Shown: positions 47,135 through 58,908, counted from the first letter of the stretch. The stretch: DNA of 64,000 nucleotides from Fulvia fulva (GCF_020509005.1 NC_063013.1:4650001-4714000), one strand, 5' to 3'. Numbers and translations: made by a program. The notes: generated by a model not told the origin, from the letters alone.

Positions 47135-47677
47135 CGTTATTATTTATCGTATTATCTAGTTAAACCGCGCTTATACTACTTCCCTAGAGGAAGAGATATT
47201 ATAATATAAGGGTACTTAATAGAACTATTAGTAAGTAGCGTATTAGATATAGTAGTAGAGAAGGATAGTTAAATAGTAGTAATATTAATAATATCTAGAG
47301 AGTAGTTAGGGCGTAATACGCTCGTAACTTATAAGGCTACGCTAAGTATAGACGCTACTAAGAGATATCTTAGATCTCTCTTCTAAGACTCTATAATTCT
47401 CGATATATTAACTTTACCTCCTTATACTTTACCTATCTAATATAACGTAGTAATCCCTGATTATCTATAGTAATATATCTAGTACTAGCTTCTATAAATT
47501 AATAGGCCTATAGGTCTTTAGAAAGATCGTAAATATACTAGCTTACTAATATTGTCTAGAGTAGACTTTCTAGTACTACCTTTAGCCCGAGGCTATAACG
47601 CCGCTTATCTATATATTCTATTAAAGATCCTTCGTATTCTCGGAATCGGTGTCTATATTATCGTCTAAAGTCTCTCG
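47135..47677. other. Unassigned RIP-mutated sequence
   Basis: 543 bp between the pogo-like element and LINE A5. It shows the same mutation style. The minus strand gives a partly readable frame from 47670 with TAG/TAA stops at possible Gln positions, but no family I recognise. It does not read as the missing upstream part of gypsy D RT. Confidence 0.6.
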
Positions 47678-47964
47678 AAACACGACATATTCGAAAGCTC
47701 TTATTAAGGCTATTCTTACGATCTATAAAGTAGGCTACTGTCCCTAGAATTAAGAGAGTTCTACCTTATTCAATTTAGATAGCTTAAAATTCTCTTTACC
47801 CTATTTCTTTAGCTCTAAACGCCGCGGAGGTGCCTAGCTACATTAGGTAACTCCTAGGTAATAGTAGCTTAGGCTACGGTACTACCGGCGCCTACGGCTC
47901 TATAGGCGAAGCTCCCCTAAGACAACTAGTAGTAACTTATAGAGGACGTAAAAAGTATAGAAAC

Positions 47965-48199
47965 TATTAAATAGGTACGGGTAGATAGTAGCGGAGTAGA
48001 GTAAGAGATCAATCTTTAACTAACTAATAGTACGAGTATATAGCAATATATTAGGAACCAATATATTGATTATATTAGATGTCTATCTAAGCTAAAGGGG
48101 AGAGAAGGTATCTCCCTATAAGCTAAGTCATCGTAGATACCTTAGGCTACTAGATTACTTCCTAATTATTGACTCCCTTTAAGATACTATATCTTGACA
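47965..48199 (-). repeat. Solo LTR of the copia H family inside LINE A5
   Basis: A 235-bp LTR, minus strand, ending TGTTAAGA-like (TGTCAAGATATAG on the minus strand). It is flanked by GAAAC at 47960-47964 and 48200-48204, and its orientation relative to the LINE is the same as in A2. Confidence 0.93.
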
Positions 48200-48224
48200 G
48201 AAACTAACGATTAGCTCCTATACC

Positions 48225-49330
48225 GGTCTCTATAGGTAATAATTACTTAGCTACGTACGGCGCTTATACTATCGTATTACCGAGGGTAATAAGAAATAAG
48301 GACGACGTCTTAGGCGATTAATAAGGCTACCCGGAATCAATACCCCTATAGCTAGGTATCGGTCGCGGTATCGATACTAGGCCCCCGCCTAACGTACGAT
48401 ATAGTTACGATCCGTATTATAGTAAAGGAAGACTAGGCCGAAGCTACGAAGCTATCGAATAAGGAGCTCGCCTAGCGAATTAATTAACTAGGGGTAGTTG
48501 TAGTAAACTAATAGTCTAACGGTACTCTATAGATCTATACTACCTCTACTACTACTAGGAGGCACCTAGAGGTATAGCTATAGTAGGCATCTAAGGTTAC
48601 GGTATTAGCGAAGGTCTTAACGAAGCAATTTACGATCCTAGTCTACGATATACCTAAGGAGTTCGACCTAACTAACTAAGGTCACCTACGGGCTCTCTAA
48701 GAGGACAACCCGGTCACTCTTAACTCTCTAATCTAGAGGGCGACTTAGCTCTATAGGAAATGGCTAGAAGGTAAGAAGGCCTCGGCGCTAATAGTATAGC
48801 TATAAGACGCGAAAGCGGCGGATCTAGCGATAGAACAAGGCCTAATCTAGTAATATAGCCTTAAGATAGTAGAAAAGTACTCCCTATCCTCTCGTGTCCT
48901 CTAATACTTCAAATGCTAATAGTATAAACACTAAACCTATACGTATATAAACAAGTAGGCCTACTAGAACTATATAGGAGACTATATATCTAGGGACTAT
49001 ATATCGGCTACGAGGCGGTACGCGAACTATCCGGGGTACTACCTATCGTATAGCGCGGAATGCCTATAGCGGAAACTAGCGAAAAACAAGGCAATTATAA
49101 ATAGAACCGTCGCCCTAAGATTCTACGGCGACCGTAAGGCTAGTCTATATCGGAACTAGCTAGCGGCGGTTAGGTATAAGCGCCCTAGGGCCGAGAATAA
49201 TATTAAGGATACGTAGCCTAGAGTGTACGGGAGGCTACGTACTCTACTAGCTACGGCGAGGGAATCTAACTAGGCCCGGCTCCCCTTTAGTATATAGCCG
49301 ATAGGCGTAGACTAGGACGTATAAGGTAGT
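48225..49330 (+). pseudogene. LINE-A5 ORF1 (Gag-like, zinc knuckles)
   Basis: ORF1 of the Tad1-like element, RNA-binding in the family. Readable blocks run from about 48280. A Cys/His region at about 48905-49080 begins YFKC and continues with several Cys-x2-Cys-like and Cys-His remnants spaced like the triple CCHC knuckles of Tad1 ORF1, with many Cys changed to Tyr by RIP. TAG and TAA stops fall at Gln positions. The start codon could not be fixed because ATG codons are mutated to ATA. Confidence 0.75.
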
Positions 49331-49344
49331 AGGATATTTAATAT

Positions 49345-52300
49345 TATAGAGGAAATAATTGTCGATAACGATAACTAGCCTCGACACGCTTAGTATTATC
49401 TAGTATAACATTAACTATAGCAAGGATATAGTCTAGAACCATTTCCTATACGAGGTGGACCGGTACGTCTACTACGTCCTAGTAATCTAGGAGCTATAGA
49501 TTAACCCGTACTATAAGAGACTAACGACCTATAAGTTACTAGGCTATATAATATACCTACGAGGCGACGGTAGACCCCGTACGTACTTCTATATTAGTAA
49601 GGACATACTAGGATCCGACTAGGAGGTAGTATACTACGTAGACGAAGAAGGCGGGGGCGATATTACCTCCCTCTACGTAGGTAGTACCTAGATACACAAC
49701 CTATATATATAACCGCTAGCCTCGAGGTCTAGCCGCGACCTTAGGGTCTATAGACACCTAGATAGTACGCTTAAGAGACAAGGGTACCACATCGTAGTAG
49801 GAGACTTTAATATATACTACCCTTTCTAGGAAAGCCTTATATAGCCGTACCCTATAGCCGACGAAGTAATCGACTTAATAGCGAGTAACGTAATTACCCT
49901 TAATACCCTAAAGTACCTAGGTACCTAGAAGAGAGGGGGACTCTAAGGCACGATCGACCTCTCCTAGATCTTAGATAGCTACTACTATATAGTAACCTAC
50001 TATAGGATCGAATATAAACTCGAGGCGTCGTTAGACTATATACTAGTTAGGACCTCTATTACGATATAGATATAACGTATACTAGCGAGAATCCCTAAGC
50101 TAAACTAGGGAAAGGCCTACTAGGCTAATATCTAGGCGTACCTCGATAACTCCGAGAGGCTAGTCTAGATCGCGTAGTAGTAATACAATAGTAAAGACGA
50201 GATAGACGAGGCAGTCTAAGGGTTAATAGACGAAATAAGAAAAGCGACCTTACTTTACGTTCCGCTTACCTAACTAACGATATAGTCTAAACTATACTAG
50301 ACGCCGAAGTACACTACGGTAGTAAGAGAAGTAAGGAGAGCCCGCCGGGTATAGACGAGCAGCTATAGCGAGGAGGCCTAAAACGTATATAGGGAGGCAT
50401 ACTAATAGAAGAAAGCTATAATACGGAGGGAGAAAGTAGTCGGCTAGAGGGCTATAGTAGAAGAAATTGCTAGCAAGCTAGCGAGGATATAGAAGCTAGC
50501 GAAATGGGCCCGATAGGACCCTATATAGGGCCTCTCCTTCTCTATCCTAGCGCTATAATCGCCTAGTAGCCCGGTTAGCGACCCCGAGGCTAAGGCGCGT
50601 CTACTAGCTAGCAAGTTCTTCCCGCCCCTAGTCGAGGCTAATCTAAGCGATATAAACAGCTCTACTCCCCTAGCCCCTAGTATCGCGGTCCGATAGGAGG
50701 TGTCCGAGGGAGAAGTTACCGCTATACTAAGGAAGTTGCCGGCGAAGAAAGCCCCGGGGCCGGATAGGATCCTAAACGAGCTACTAAAGAAGTGTAGAGA
50801 TCAACTAGCCCTAGCAGTTATAGCGATCTTTAACGCCTACCTATAGACCGGGTACTACCCGATAGCTTTTAAACAATCGACGACAGTGGTCCTACGTAAG
50901 CCGTAGAAGGAAGACTATACGTAGGTAAAGTCGTACCGCCTAATTGCGCTCTTTAATACTCTTAGGAAGGCACTTAAGAAGCTAGTTATAACGAGACTCT
51001 CCGAGGCGGTAGAGGAATACTCCCTACTCCCGGACACCTAGATAGGTACGCGCCTATAGCGATCGACGCTATCCGCGATAGAACTTATTACCTCTTAGGT
51101 AAAGGCTATCTAGTATAAGAATAGGGACAAGGTAGTATCCTTACTTAGTCTAGGTATATCGGGAGCCTTCGACTACGTATTATACCCGCGGCTACTCTAT
51201 ATCCTAAGGTCGAAAGGACTCCCTAAGTAGCTTATTAACTTCGTATAGTCCTACCTCTAAGACCGTAGTACGTCGATCCTAGTCGGTTAGTACATAAGCC
51301 TATTTTAAGTAGTCTATACTAGAATCCTATAAGGCTTAACGCTAGTACCTATCCTATTCCTCTTCTTTATAGCGACGCTACTCCTAGCCCTAGAATCCTA
51401 GAACACCGCTACGAGCGGCTTCGTAGACGATACGAATATCCTAGCGAAGTCTTCCTCGACTAAGGAGAACTATAGGCTACTAGAAGAGAAGTACAAGATC
51501 TACGAGGACTAGGCTAGGAGGTATAGGGCTCGGTTTGCCCTAGAAAAGTACAATCTAATATACTTTACGCGCCGGCCACGGTTCTATAATATATAAGCTT
51601 CTATCTAGATATAGGAGTATACGACTAACCCGGCAAATTAGCTTAGGATCCTCGTACTATAGGTAGACCCGGCGCTACGGTAGAGGAAGTACGTATAGGT
51701 AATATTACGGAAAGCTAAACAGAATATAGTATTATACTAGAGGCTTACTACGTCTATATAGGGGGCGGACCTCCGGTAGTTACGACTTCTATATACGGCT
51801 ATTATACGGCTAGTCCTTACCTATAGTAGCCAAGTATAGTCCTTAGGCGAGAGGGCCTACCTATCGAAGGGACTCGTCGCGCCGCTAGCGAAGATCTAAA
51901 ACTAATGCCTAAGGAAGGTTACCGGGGTATATAAGTCGATACTAACGAGGATACTTAAGTACGAGACCGCTATACCGCCGATCGACCTATATATCTAGGG
52001 ACTACGGACCTCCTACTTAGGCAAGTCGGTATAGTACCTAGTATAGAAGGTTATCGCTAGTATAGTCGTAAGGGCCCGCGAATCAGTACTAGCGTATAAG
52101 GGCATTCGACCCGGAAACGAGCCGAACTACCGGGTAAGGGACGAATAGCTAGTAATTTAATAGGAGGGTAAGAAATCGTTTATAGAGTAACTATAGAAAG
52201 AGAGGCAGATCAACTAGGTTATAGGGTATAGTAGACGCCCTTAGCTAGCGGGACAACCTAAGGAATAGTTACCTACGAAATCCGCGGTTAAGTAACCCCC

Positions 52301-52491
52301 GAAGCTTATCTACTACCGCCTTATAAGGGTATAGAGTAGTATAGTAACCTAACTACGAAGCGAATATATTGGCCTCTAGGGGTACCTATTAGAGAGGAAG
52401 GTTCTAGAATATATAAATACTAGCTACCCCTACGGCTATTACTCCTAGAACGTACGGTACGTACTCCTCGTCTATCCGAGGTAGTCGCTAG
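49345..52491 (+). pseudogene. LINE-A5 ORF2 (endonuclease, reverse transcriptase)
   Basis: The endonuclease begins near 49375 with a SIIQYNINYSKD block. The VIQEL segment near 49480 contains the catalytic Glu of the AP-endonuclease fold. Domain sequence continues through the stretch shared with the window start (49650 onward equals position 1 onward). RT starts near 50700 and its catalytic box at about 51419-51430 reads FVDD, intact. Dozens of stops interrupt the frame. It is truncated by the gypsy B LTR near the C-terminal CPRW block. Confidence 0.87.
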
Positions 52492-52762
52492 TATTACGGT
52501 ACAGCCCTACGGCCTACGGCCTTCGGGTCACGTGACTTCGTGAACATAACGTAACGCCTCGGCTCGGCGAACGTCGCGCTTATCTTCGATACGCGCCTTA
52601 GCTAGAACTTCTCTCCTCCGTAGAACTTATTTAATTACTTAGCTACGATACCCTTTTACCTACCGAGAGTAGCCTAGACCCGTATTATTAAGTTCTACTA
52701 CTCTAAATCCCTCTATAGTAAGTACGCGTATTATCGGCGATATTACCGACCGGTTTATAACA
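52492..52762 (+). repeat. 5' LTR of gypsy B
   Basis: About 271 bp, starting TATTACGGTAC (TGTTACGG before RIP) and ending TTATAACA before the presumed primer-binding site. The start is fixed by the break in LINE A5. The end is inferred from the CA terminus and the gag frame that follows, because the partner LTR is not in the window. Confidence 0.75.
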
Positions 52763-52769
52763 CTTTAGT

Positions 52770-55020
52770 AGAAGTTAGCGAACAAGACCCCGAGTTCGAG
52801 GCGGATTATAGTAGTATAATCGGGTGTCCTATATACGTAGGAAGTATATAGAAGAGGAGGATACGACATAGTTAGTCGTAGACACTTTCGTAGGAGTTCG
52901 TCGAGATACGTAGGATTAATATTAATATCCGCCGAACCGTCGAGGATTTAAGATAGCCGCGACTATAGCTACCGATAATCACGAACCGTAACCGTAGTAG
53001 ACCTAATAGAATAATAGAAGTTAGACTATAGTCGATAGCTAAGATTAGACCTACTAGATACGATAAGCGACGGCGGGTTAATAGTAGAAGACGGAAATTA
53101 CGTATACGACTCTTAAGACTAAGTACGACCGGCGTAAGCGTATTTACTAATAAGATAGAGGATAGGGTACATCGTCGAGAGTAGATAGGTAGGGAGGCTA
53201 GTACGCGCCGCTCGACCTATCGTATACTATACCCCTAGATCCTATAGAAGATAGTAAAGGCGCTTAGTTCCGATACGATCTATAAGCATTCAAGCTATAT
53301 ACCTACGAAGAGTTAGCGGCGTTACTTAAGAAGAGACCTAAAGCTTAGCTTAATGTCCTCGACTTTAGGATATAGATATATACTTATAGTAAGGCCTTAC
53401 TTAAGAACTCTCGCGACCGAGTTATTAACCTAACGGGTAAGAAAGTCAACCTCGAGGTAGCCCTTTAGTAAGAAAAGGAGGACTCGGAAGAAGCGGCGGG
53501 CATTATTAAAGGTCTAACCGTTTAGAACGAGGAAAAGGATAGGCGAATTTAAGAACTAGAAGCTAAGGTATAGACTAAGGACGGCGATACGGAAGATGCT
53601 ATAGTAGAAATCGAGAGCCTATAAGAGGATAATAACACTTAGCGTAGATTGGTCGAGAGTCTAAAGTAGCGTATTAAGGAGCTCGAAGTACTTTAGAAGT
53701 AATAGTAATAGCCGGAGAGACTAACGACACTAGCTTGCTAGCCCTCTAAGCTACGCGCCCTCCTAGATTTATAAAAGAAGGACGTAGGAAACACTCTAGG
53801 TGTTCGCGTCAATATATATATAGAGAAAGTCCTACTACGAGGGCTCGGAACTACGCTACTATAACGTACGGCTAGCGCGCTAGGCGGGCGTAGGTAAGAA
53901 GTCGAATTTATAGGTATTAATAACTTCGAGACCGCTTACGACGATAGCATCCGTAATATACGTATATCGACTCTATACTAGTTTATATTAGGGGGTCTCG
54001 GTAGGTTCGGCGACGCTAATAATACGCCTAATCTATACGCGCGTCCTTTTACCCCTACCCTAACTCTAGGTACGTAGTCTATAAAGTCTATTAATATATC
54101 TTAGAAGAACCCTATTAAGGTTCTACCTGTCTTCTACGCCGACCTAAAGGAAGACAAGGTCAGCTATATTAAGTAGCGTAAGAAGGTTAGTAAGTACCTA
54201 CTTATAGAACCTAATCGATCGGATACTAAATTGTATATTATGTTCTACGGCCTAGTAGGTACGAACGCTCTCGGCCGTATTCGACCTTATAAGCCTACTA
54301 TTAAGCATTGGAATAAGGCTCTCGAGATCCTCGACTTATCGTATAGCGACTACTTCGAGAAGCGTCGTTACCGTAAGGCCTTTTACGAACTCGAATAGAA
54401 GTAGGGTAAGAAGTTTAACCTCTTCTATACGAAGTTTTCCGAGTATACGTACTACCTTAGGAAGTATACTACTAAGGACGGGCGCGAAGAACTAATAGAG
54501 AACCTTAAGGAGAAGATTCTTCTACGTCTACGCGCGAAGATCGCGGGTATATAGTTTAGGAGCCTAATTGAGATAGAAGATACTCTCCGTAATATCGAGA
54601 TCGACCTCGACGATATACCGCGCTAGTAGTAGTAACCACCCGGTAAGAAGCTAAGTAGAGGAGGCCAGACCGGTAGCTAAGGCAACGCGCGACTAGGTTC
54701 CTCCGGTAGTACTAGAGGCGGCGGCGGCGGTCGAGGACCTATAGGTAAGCCGCGTAGCGAGCGTATAGACGAGAAGGTGTACTAATAGTACGACATAGTA
54801 GCCGCTAAGCGTACTGGCTTAACATATCGTAAGCTTACGAAGGATAAAGCGGCGTACTAGAAGGATAAGACGTTCTACTACGTATATAAGAGCCCGGACT
54901 ATAACTAGTAGTACCGATCTTACGAATAGTTCTAGTTCCGTAAGGGTAATACTAGAGGTAACGTAGCTACTACGGTCGACTAGAACCTTATCGACTTTAA
55001 ACCCTAATAATAGGGAAACG
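52770..55020 (+). pseudogene. Gypsy B gag
   Basis: A decayed Gag frame beginning near EVSEQDPEFEADYSS (about 52770-52815). It has a long charged region at 53400-53720 and a capsid-like region at about 54050-54600 (FYADLKEDKVSYIKQRK near 54135 onward). A zinc-knuckle remnant near 54873-54925 reads YYVYKSPDYN, where the C-x2-C-x4-H pattern is preserved in spacing but Cys and His have become Tyr. TAG/TAA stops occur at Gln or Trp positions throughout. Confidence 0.78.
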
Positions 55021-55239
55021 GGGTAACTCTAGACTAAGGCGTATAGTTCAGAGTGTAGCTATTATTACTATACCTAATATTACGCCTAGTAAGGATCCTC
55101 CTAAGAATATCTACGAGTACCTTATATTAGAAGAACCGAGTATATATCCGTTAGGTAAAGGCCCGCTAAGGATATTAGAACCTACGCCGATACCCTAGTA
55201 ACGAAACAAAAAGGTCAACCTACTATAGCGGTAGACTTC

Positions 55240-57984
55240 GGAGGTAGATATGCCTAAGGTTATAGATATCGAGACTATAAAGGTCGGAGTAATTAAAGTC
55301 GATATCCCGCTACGTAGTAATCGTCTTATTATATACGGTACCGTTAAAGGCAAGCCTACTAGATGCCTAGTAGATCTAGGCGTATAGTCGATCTTTTGTA
55401 GTACGAAGTTTATAAAGGATTGTGATTAGACAAAGCTACCTACTCTATTTAGAATCGGTATAGTAGACCCGTCTAAGAAGAACGAAGCTACGGAGTACGT
55501 AAAAGCGACTCTAGACCTAAACGGTTACGTCGAAGAATTGAACTACTTTGTTACCGGCATTAAGTATAACTTTATTCTTAGTATACCGTAGGTATAGAAG
55601 CACCTACTAGACTTTAGGAACTAGACGAACACCGTTACGTTCACGTCTTACTATAGAGACTATTACGAAAGAATACTAACGACGGTACGCTATTAACTAG
55701 AAAAACAAGCTCGGTAGTAATAGCGTACCGATCGGACAGACGTAGCGGCAATTATAGGCATTAACATCTCGTCTATAAGTACTACGGAGGCCGTAGAATG
55801 TCTAGAAGATTAGCTTAAAGAGGGCTAATAACTATAAGAAGGCTACCTAATTTAGGAGTAGAATAACGACGCGCTACCTATAACTAAGGAGGAGGCTATA
55901 GAAGAAGTTAGTGTATAGCTCAGCGCTATAGTAGCGTCCGACTTCTAATAATATATAAAAGGCAAAGACGAAGTAGACCTAGATATATCACTTCCGCGTA
56001 AATTTAAGTCGCGACGTAAGGCCTTCGTTCTACGTATAGGAGACGATACCTTACCTCCTTATCGTAAAGGAGACGACCTCGCTATCGACTTTGACCTAGG
56101 GACTAAGCTGCCTTTCGCTCGACTATATCTAATGAGCCTATAGGAGCTCGAAGTCGTAAAGAAGTATATCGACGACTTAAAGACGAAAGGTAAAATTAGA
56201 GAAAGTACGTCACGTATTATATCGCTAGTCATTATTATTAGAAAGCTAGGTAGTGGACTACGCGTCTACGTAGACTATAGAGTAGTTAACGCTATTACGA
56301 TTAAGAACCGATACCCTATCCCGTAGGTCGAGAGACACTATAGCGAATAAGCGGGTATTAATACTTTACCGTACTCGATATCGTTACTACCTTTAATGAA
56401 CTACGTATCCGAGTAGGCGACGAATAGAAGACTATATTCACCTTACGGTATAGGACCTTTAAGTACCTAGTAGTGCCCTTCGGATTATATAACGCTCCTA
56501 GCGTCTTCTAGGCCTACATTAATAAAGCCCTAAGGCCTTACCTTAACGACTTCGTTACCGTATACCTTAATAATACGATCGTCTTTAGCAGTATAAGAGA
56601 GGAGTATATAGAATATATACTTAAGGTACTAGACTACTTCATCGATACTAAACTACTATTAGACATCGCGAAGAGCAAGTTTTTCTAGAAGGAAGTCAAG
56701 TACCTTAGTCTAATTATTACTACCGAAGGTATTAAGATAGACCTAAAGAAGATTAAGACGATCCTCGAGTATAAGACACCTAGAAGCGTAAAGGACGTCC
56801 TTTCCTTCCTCGGCCTCGCGAACTTCTAACGAAGGTTCGTAGAAGGCTTCTCGAACATCGTACTACCTATAACTACTCTTACGAAGGGGGTCGGTAGTAA
56901 GGACAAGTCAAAGCGACCTACGAAATATACTTAGAACTAGATACTAGAGTACTAGTAAGCTTTTAATAGGCTTAAGGCGGAGTTTACGAAGCAACTAGTA
57001 CTATAGTACTTTGACCTAAGTAAGCCTTACGTTGTCGAATACGACGCCTCTAATAGATATACCGGTAGCGTTCTTTTATAGATCGGAGAAGACGGACAGC
57101 TTTACCTAGTTATATACTATTCGTAGAAGATAGATCTAGCCGAGTATAACTATAAGATCTACGACAAGGAGCTTATAGCTATCGTTCGAGCTTTTAAGGA
57201 ATAGCGGCTAGAGCTAATAGGTAGTAAGACTAGGGTGTTGTCTAATTACCGCGGTCTATAATACTTTATAACTACTAAGTAGCTAAATCGCCGATAAGCA
57301 CGATAGAGTAAATTCTTGTCCGGGTTCGATTTCTAGATCGAATACCGACTAGGTAAGCTAGGCGGTAAGCCTAATACCCTAACACGCCGTACTTAGGACA
57401 TAGACGTAATAGACGATATTAAGAACAGATAATAAACGGTCTTAAAGGAACGCAACCTCGCCCCTAAAGTATAGGAGTCTCTTAGAGTATTAGTAATAAT
57501 AACGTATACGAACGCTCGCGACTAATGTTAGCTTGCGCTTACCGTACTTAACGCGAACGAGGCGTCTATTAAGGAAGAGATCTAGAACGCCTACGATTAG
57601 GACGAGCTCGTAGTAGTAATTAAGAAAGGCCTATAAGCTAGCGATAGTCGGCTACCGTAGAAATTAAATACGTATATTAATCTAAGCGAGTACGAACTAG
57701 AGCACGACCTGATTTATATTTAAGGCCGCCTCTACGTACCTAATAGTAGTAATATCCGCGAAGAACTTATAGCCGCTTATTATAATGCCCCTATAGCCGG
57801 CTACCCGGGGCGCGAGAAGATATATAAGCTAATAACTCGTACGTACTATTAGCCTAGTATATAGGCTAACATCGCACGATATATAAAGAACTGTTATATA
57901 TATACTAGAACCAAGGCTTTCTATAATACGTACTAGGGCAACCTTAAGCAAATCCTAATACCTAACGGTATATTCGAGGAAGTG
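55240..57984 (+). pseudogene. Gypsy B pol, first part (protease, RT, RNase H, integrase zinc region)
   Basis: The protease lies near 55340-55410 with an LVDLGVQS block (ancestrally LVDSGA). RT runs from about 56090. The block GLRVYVDYRVVN is near 56260, then the frame appears shifted by a small indel near 56330-56360, and the catalytic box reads YLNN at 56563-56574 (both Asp to Asn, GAC to AAC). RNase H contains VEYDASNRYTGSVL near 57035-57075. An integrase HHCC-like region with GYPGREKIYKLITRTYY is near 57800-57850. The frame stops at the TR-GAG-like insertion at 57985. Confidence 0.85.
57980..57984. repeat. Left 5-bp target duplication of the TR-GAG-like element
   Basis: AAGTG, repeated at 60367-60371. 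Joining the two sides restores the gypsy B integrase frame. Confidence 0.95.
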
Positions 57985-58311
57985 TGTTAGGAACCGCTGT
58001 ACGTTATCCTAACCGGGCTTGGATCTTTGCAGTGATGTCTCTGACTCGTTGAGAAGGTAGTGGTCCCAAACAGTATATGGTGTATACTTAAAATGAGTTG
58101 AGCACGAGGCTCCTATCTACTTGCAAAGGAGCGTCGTCTATATAGTACTATGTCTTGGCGCGGTCACCTCGCTCACGAGTGACCTAAGTGACCCTGAGTC
58201 ACCTCGTTCACGAGTGACCCAAGTGACTCCAATACACTGGCTGCCTAGTGATCTCCCCTCGTTCTTCGCTTGTCTGACAAATGAGCTTCTCCCACCTTTC
58301 AGACCGTAACA
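57985..58311 (-). repeat. 3' LTR of the TR-GAG-like element (element sense)
   Basis: 327 bp, TG..CA ends in both orientations. It contains the 35-bp tandem duplication at 58163-58232 and a TATATAG box near 58139-58146 that reads as TATATAG on the minus strand too. In the plus direction it lies just upstream of the Zn2Cys6-like frame, so it could act as that gene's promoter. The open frame at 58121-58309, identical in the other LTR, is LTR sequence and not a gene. Confidence 0.95.
58163..58232. promoter_or_regulatory. Two 35-bp tandem units with GTCAC/GTGAC half-sites in LTR
   Basis: Units 58163-58197 and 58198-58232 (period 35) each contain GTCACCTCG, a TCACGAGTGAC palindrome and AAGTGAC, giving six GTCAC/GTGAC half-sites in all. 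In element sense they lie upstream of the TATATAG box, the place of a U3 enhancer. Repeated in the other LTR at 60218-60287. A regulatory role is inferred from position and symmetry. Confidence 0.6.
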
Positions 58312-58328
58312 CCATCCCCCTCCCCAGG
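58312..58328 (-). other. Polypurine tract of the TR-GAG-like element
   Basis: The minus strand reads CCTGGGGAGGGGGATGG directly against the LTR. This is the expected primer for plus-strand synthesis and fixes the element's orientation as minus. Confidence 0.85.
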
Positions 58329-58395
58329 ATCGGTGTCCCAACGATCACGTGTCATGATGATATAAGCGAATGTCCCATCATTTTCATTCCTCAGC

Positions 58396-58908
58396 TTGTC
58401 CAAAATGTCTTCCTCCTCGTCACAGAAACGCGAACTTCGTGCCTCCCGCATCGAGCGACAGAATCACCTGGCCGAGTCCCCCTGCGAGAACTGTTGTTCG
58501 AAGTTGCGTCTGTGTTTCGTCATGCCTGGCTCCGACTCGCGGTGTTCCGAGTGTGTCCGTAGAGGTCGCGCCTGTGTCCGTACGTCGTGGGCCGCCATAG
58601 ATCGGACCGAAGCATCCATAAAAAGAGAAATCGAGCTGGCGGAGCAACAACAGGAATCGCTCCTGCAGCAACTGGAGCAGGTCCGGGCGATCCTCACCAG
58701 GAAGCGCCAAGTACTCGAGCAGAACCGTGCCCGTGAAGAAGAAAAACTCCGTTGCTTGGATCGTGAGCTCGCCGCCGAGGGAGACGATACTCGGGTCGTC
58801 CACCTGTCCGCATCCGAGCTGGAGAAGAGCCTCCAAAGCGTCGGTGTAGCGTCCCCTTTCTCCTGGTCTGGTTTTTGTTCTGATCCTCCTCCCGAGGCGC
58901 CTTCGTAA
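58396..58908 (+). CDS. Zn(II)2Cys6-like protein with coiled coil, antisense to its host retrotransposon
   Basis: An intact 170-codon frame. Cys 30, 33, 40, 50, 53 and 60 follow C-x2-C-x6-C-x9-C-x2-C-x6-C, the spacing of the fungal GAL4-type binuclear zinc cluster. An extra Cys at 34 and a basic run (RRGR, 55-58) lie within it. Residues about 72-128 form a Glu/Gln/Arg/Leu-rich heptad-like helix, probably a coiled coil for dimerisation, followed by a Ser/Pro-rich tail. The start may be Met1 or Met4 (58405). The frame begins 84 bp downstream of the LTR and runs opposite to gag, the two converging. In GAL4-type factors this layout binds DNA. Here the usual lysines between the cysteines are few and the domain may instead be a Gag-like or RNA-binding module. 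No RIP stops are present. Function is unknown. Confidence 0.75.
   Translation: MSKMSSSSSQKRELRASRIERQNHLAESPCENCCSKLRLCFVMPGSDSRCSECVRRGRACVRTSWAAIDRTEASIKREIELAEQQQESLLQQLEQVRAILTRKRQVLEQNRAREEEKLRCLDRELAAEGDDTRVVHLSASELEKSLQSVGVASPFSWSGFCSDPPPEAPS

Larger units (their letters stand above)
47678..52491 (+). mobile_element. LINE-A copy A5, 5' end to near 3' end, with solo LTR
   Basis: The longest LINE-A copy in the window: 5' leader, ORF1, and ORF2 with endonuclease and RT, ending in the C-terminal Cys/His region where gypsy B inserted (52491). A solo copia LTR sits in the leader at 47965-48199, at the same base and with the same GAAAC/GTTTC duplication as in A2. RIP is heavy, with few CA or TG dinucleotides left. 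Confidence 0.9.

Noticed and set aside
1..57984. Possible genetic-code change with TAG read as Gln
   Set aside because: TAG falls at Trp as well as Gln positions, and His, Cys and Met codons are also lost through CA/TG depletion. Less mutated copies of the same LINE use CAG and TGG, so RIP explains it.
58121..58309. 62-codon frame repeated exactly at 60176-60364
   Set aside because: It lies wholly within the LTRs; the repetition is the LTR pair itself.
58420..58836. 138-codon minus-strand frame overlapping the Zn2Cys6-like gene
   Set aside because: It is antisense to the cysteine-patterned frame and shows no domain. The plus-strand frame has the ordered Cys spacing and coiled coil.
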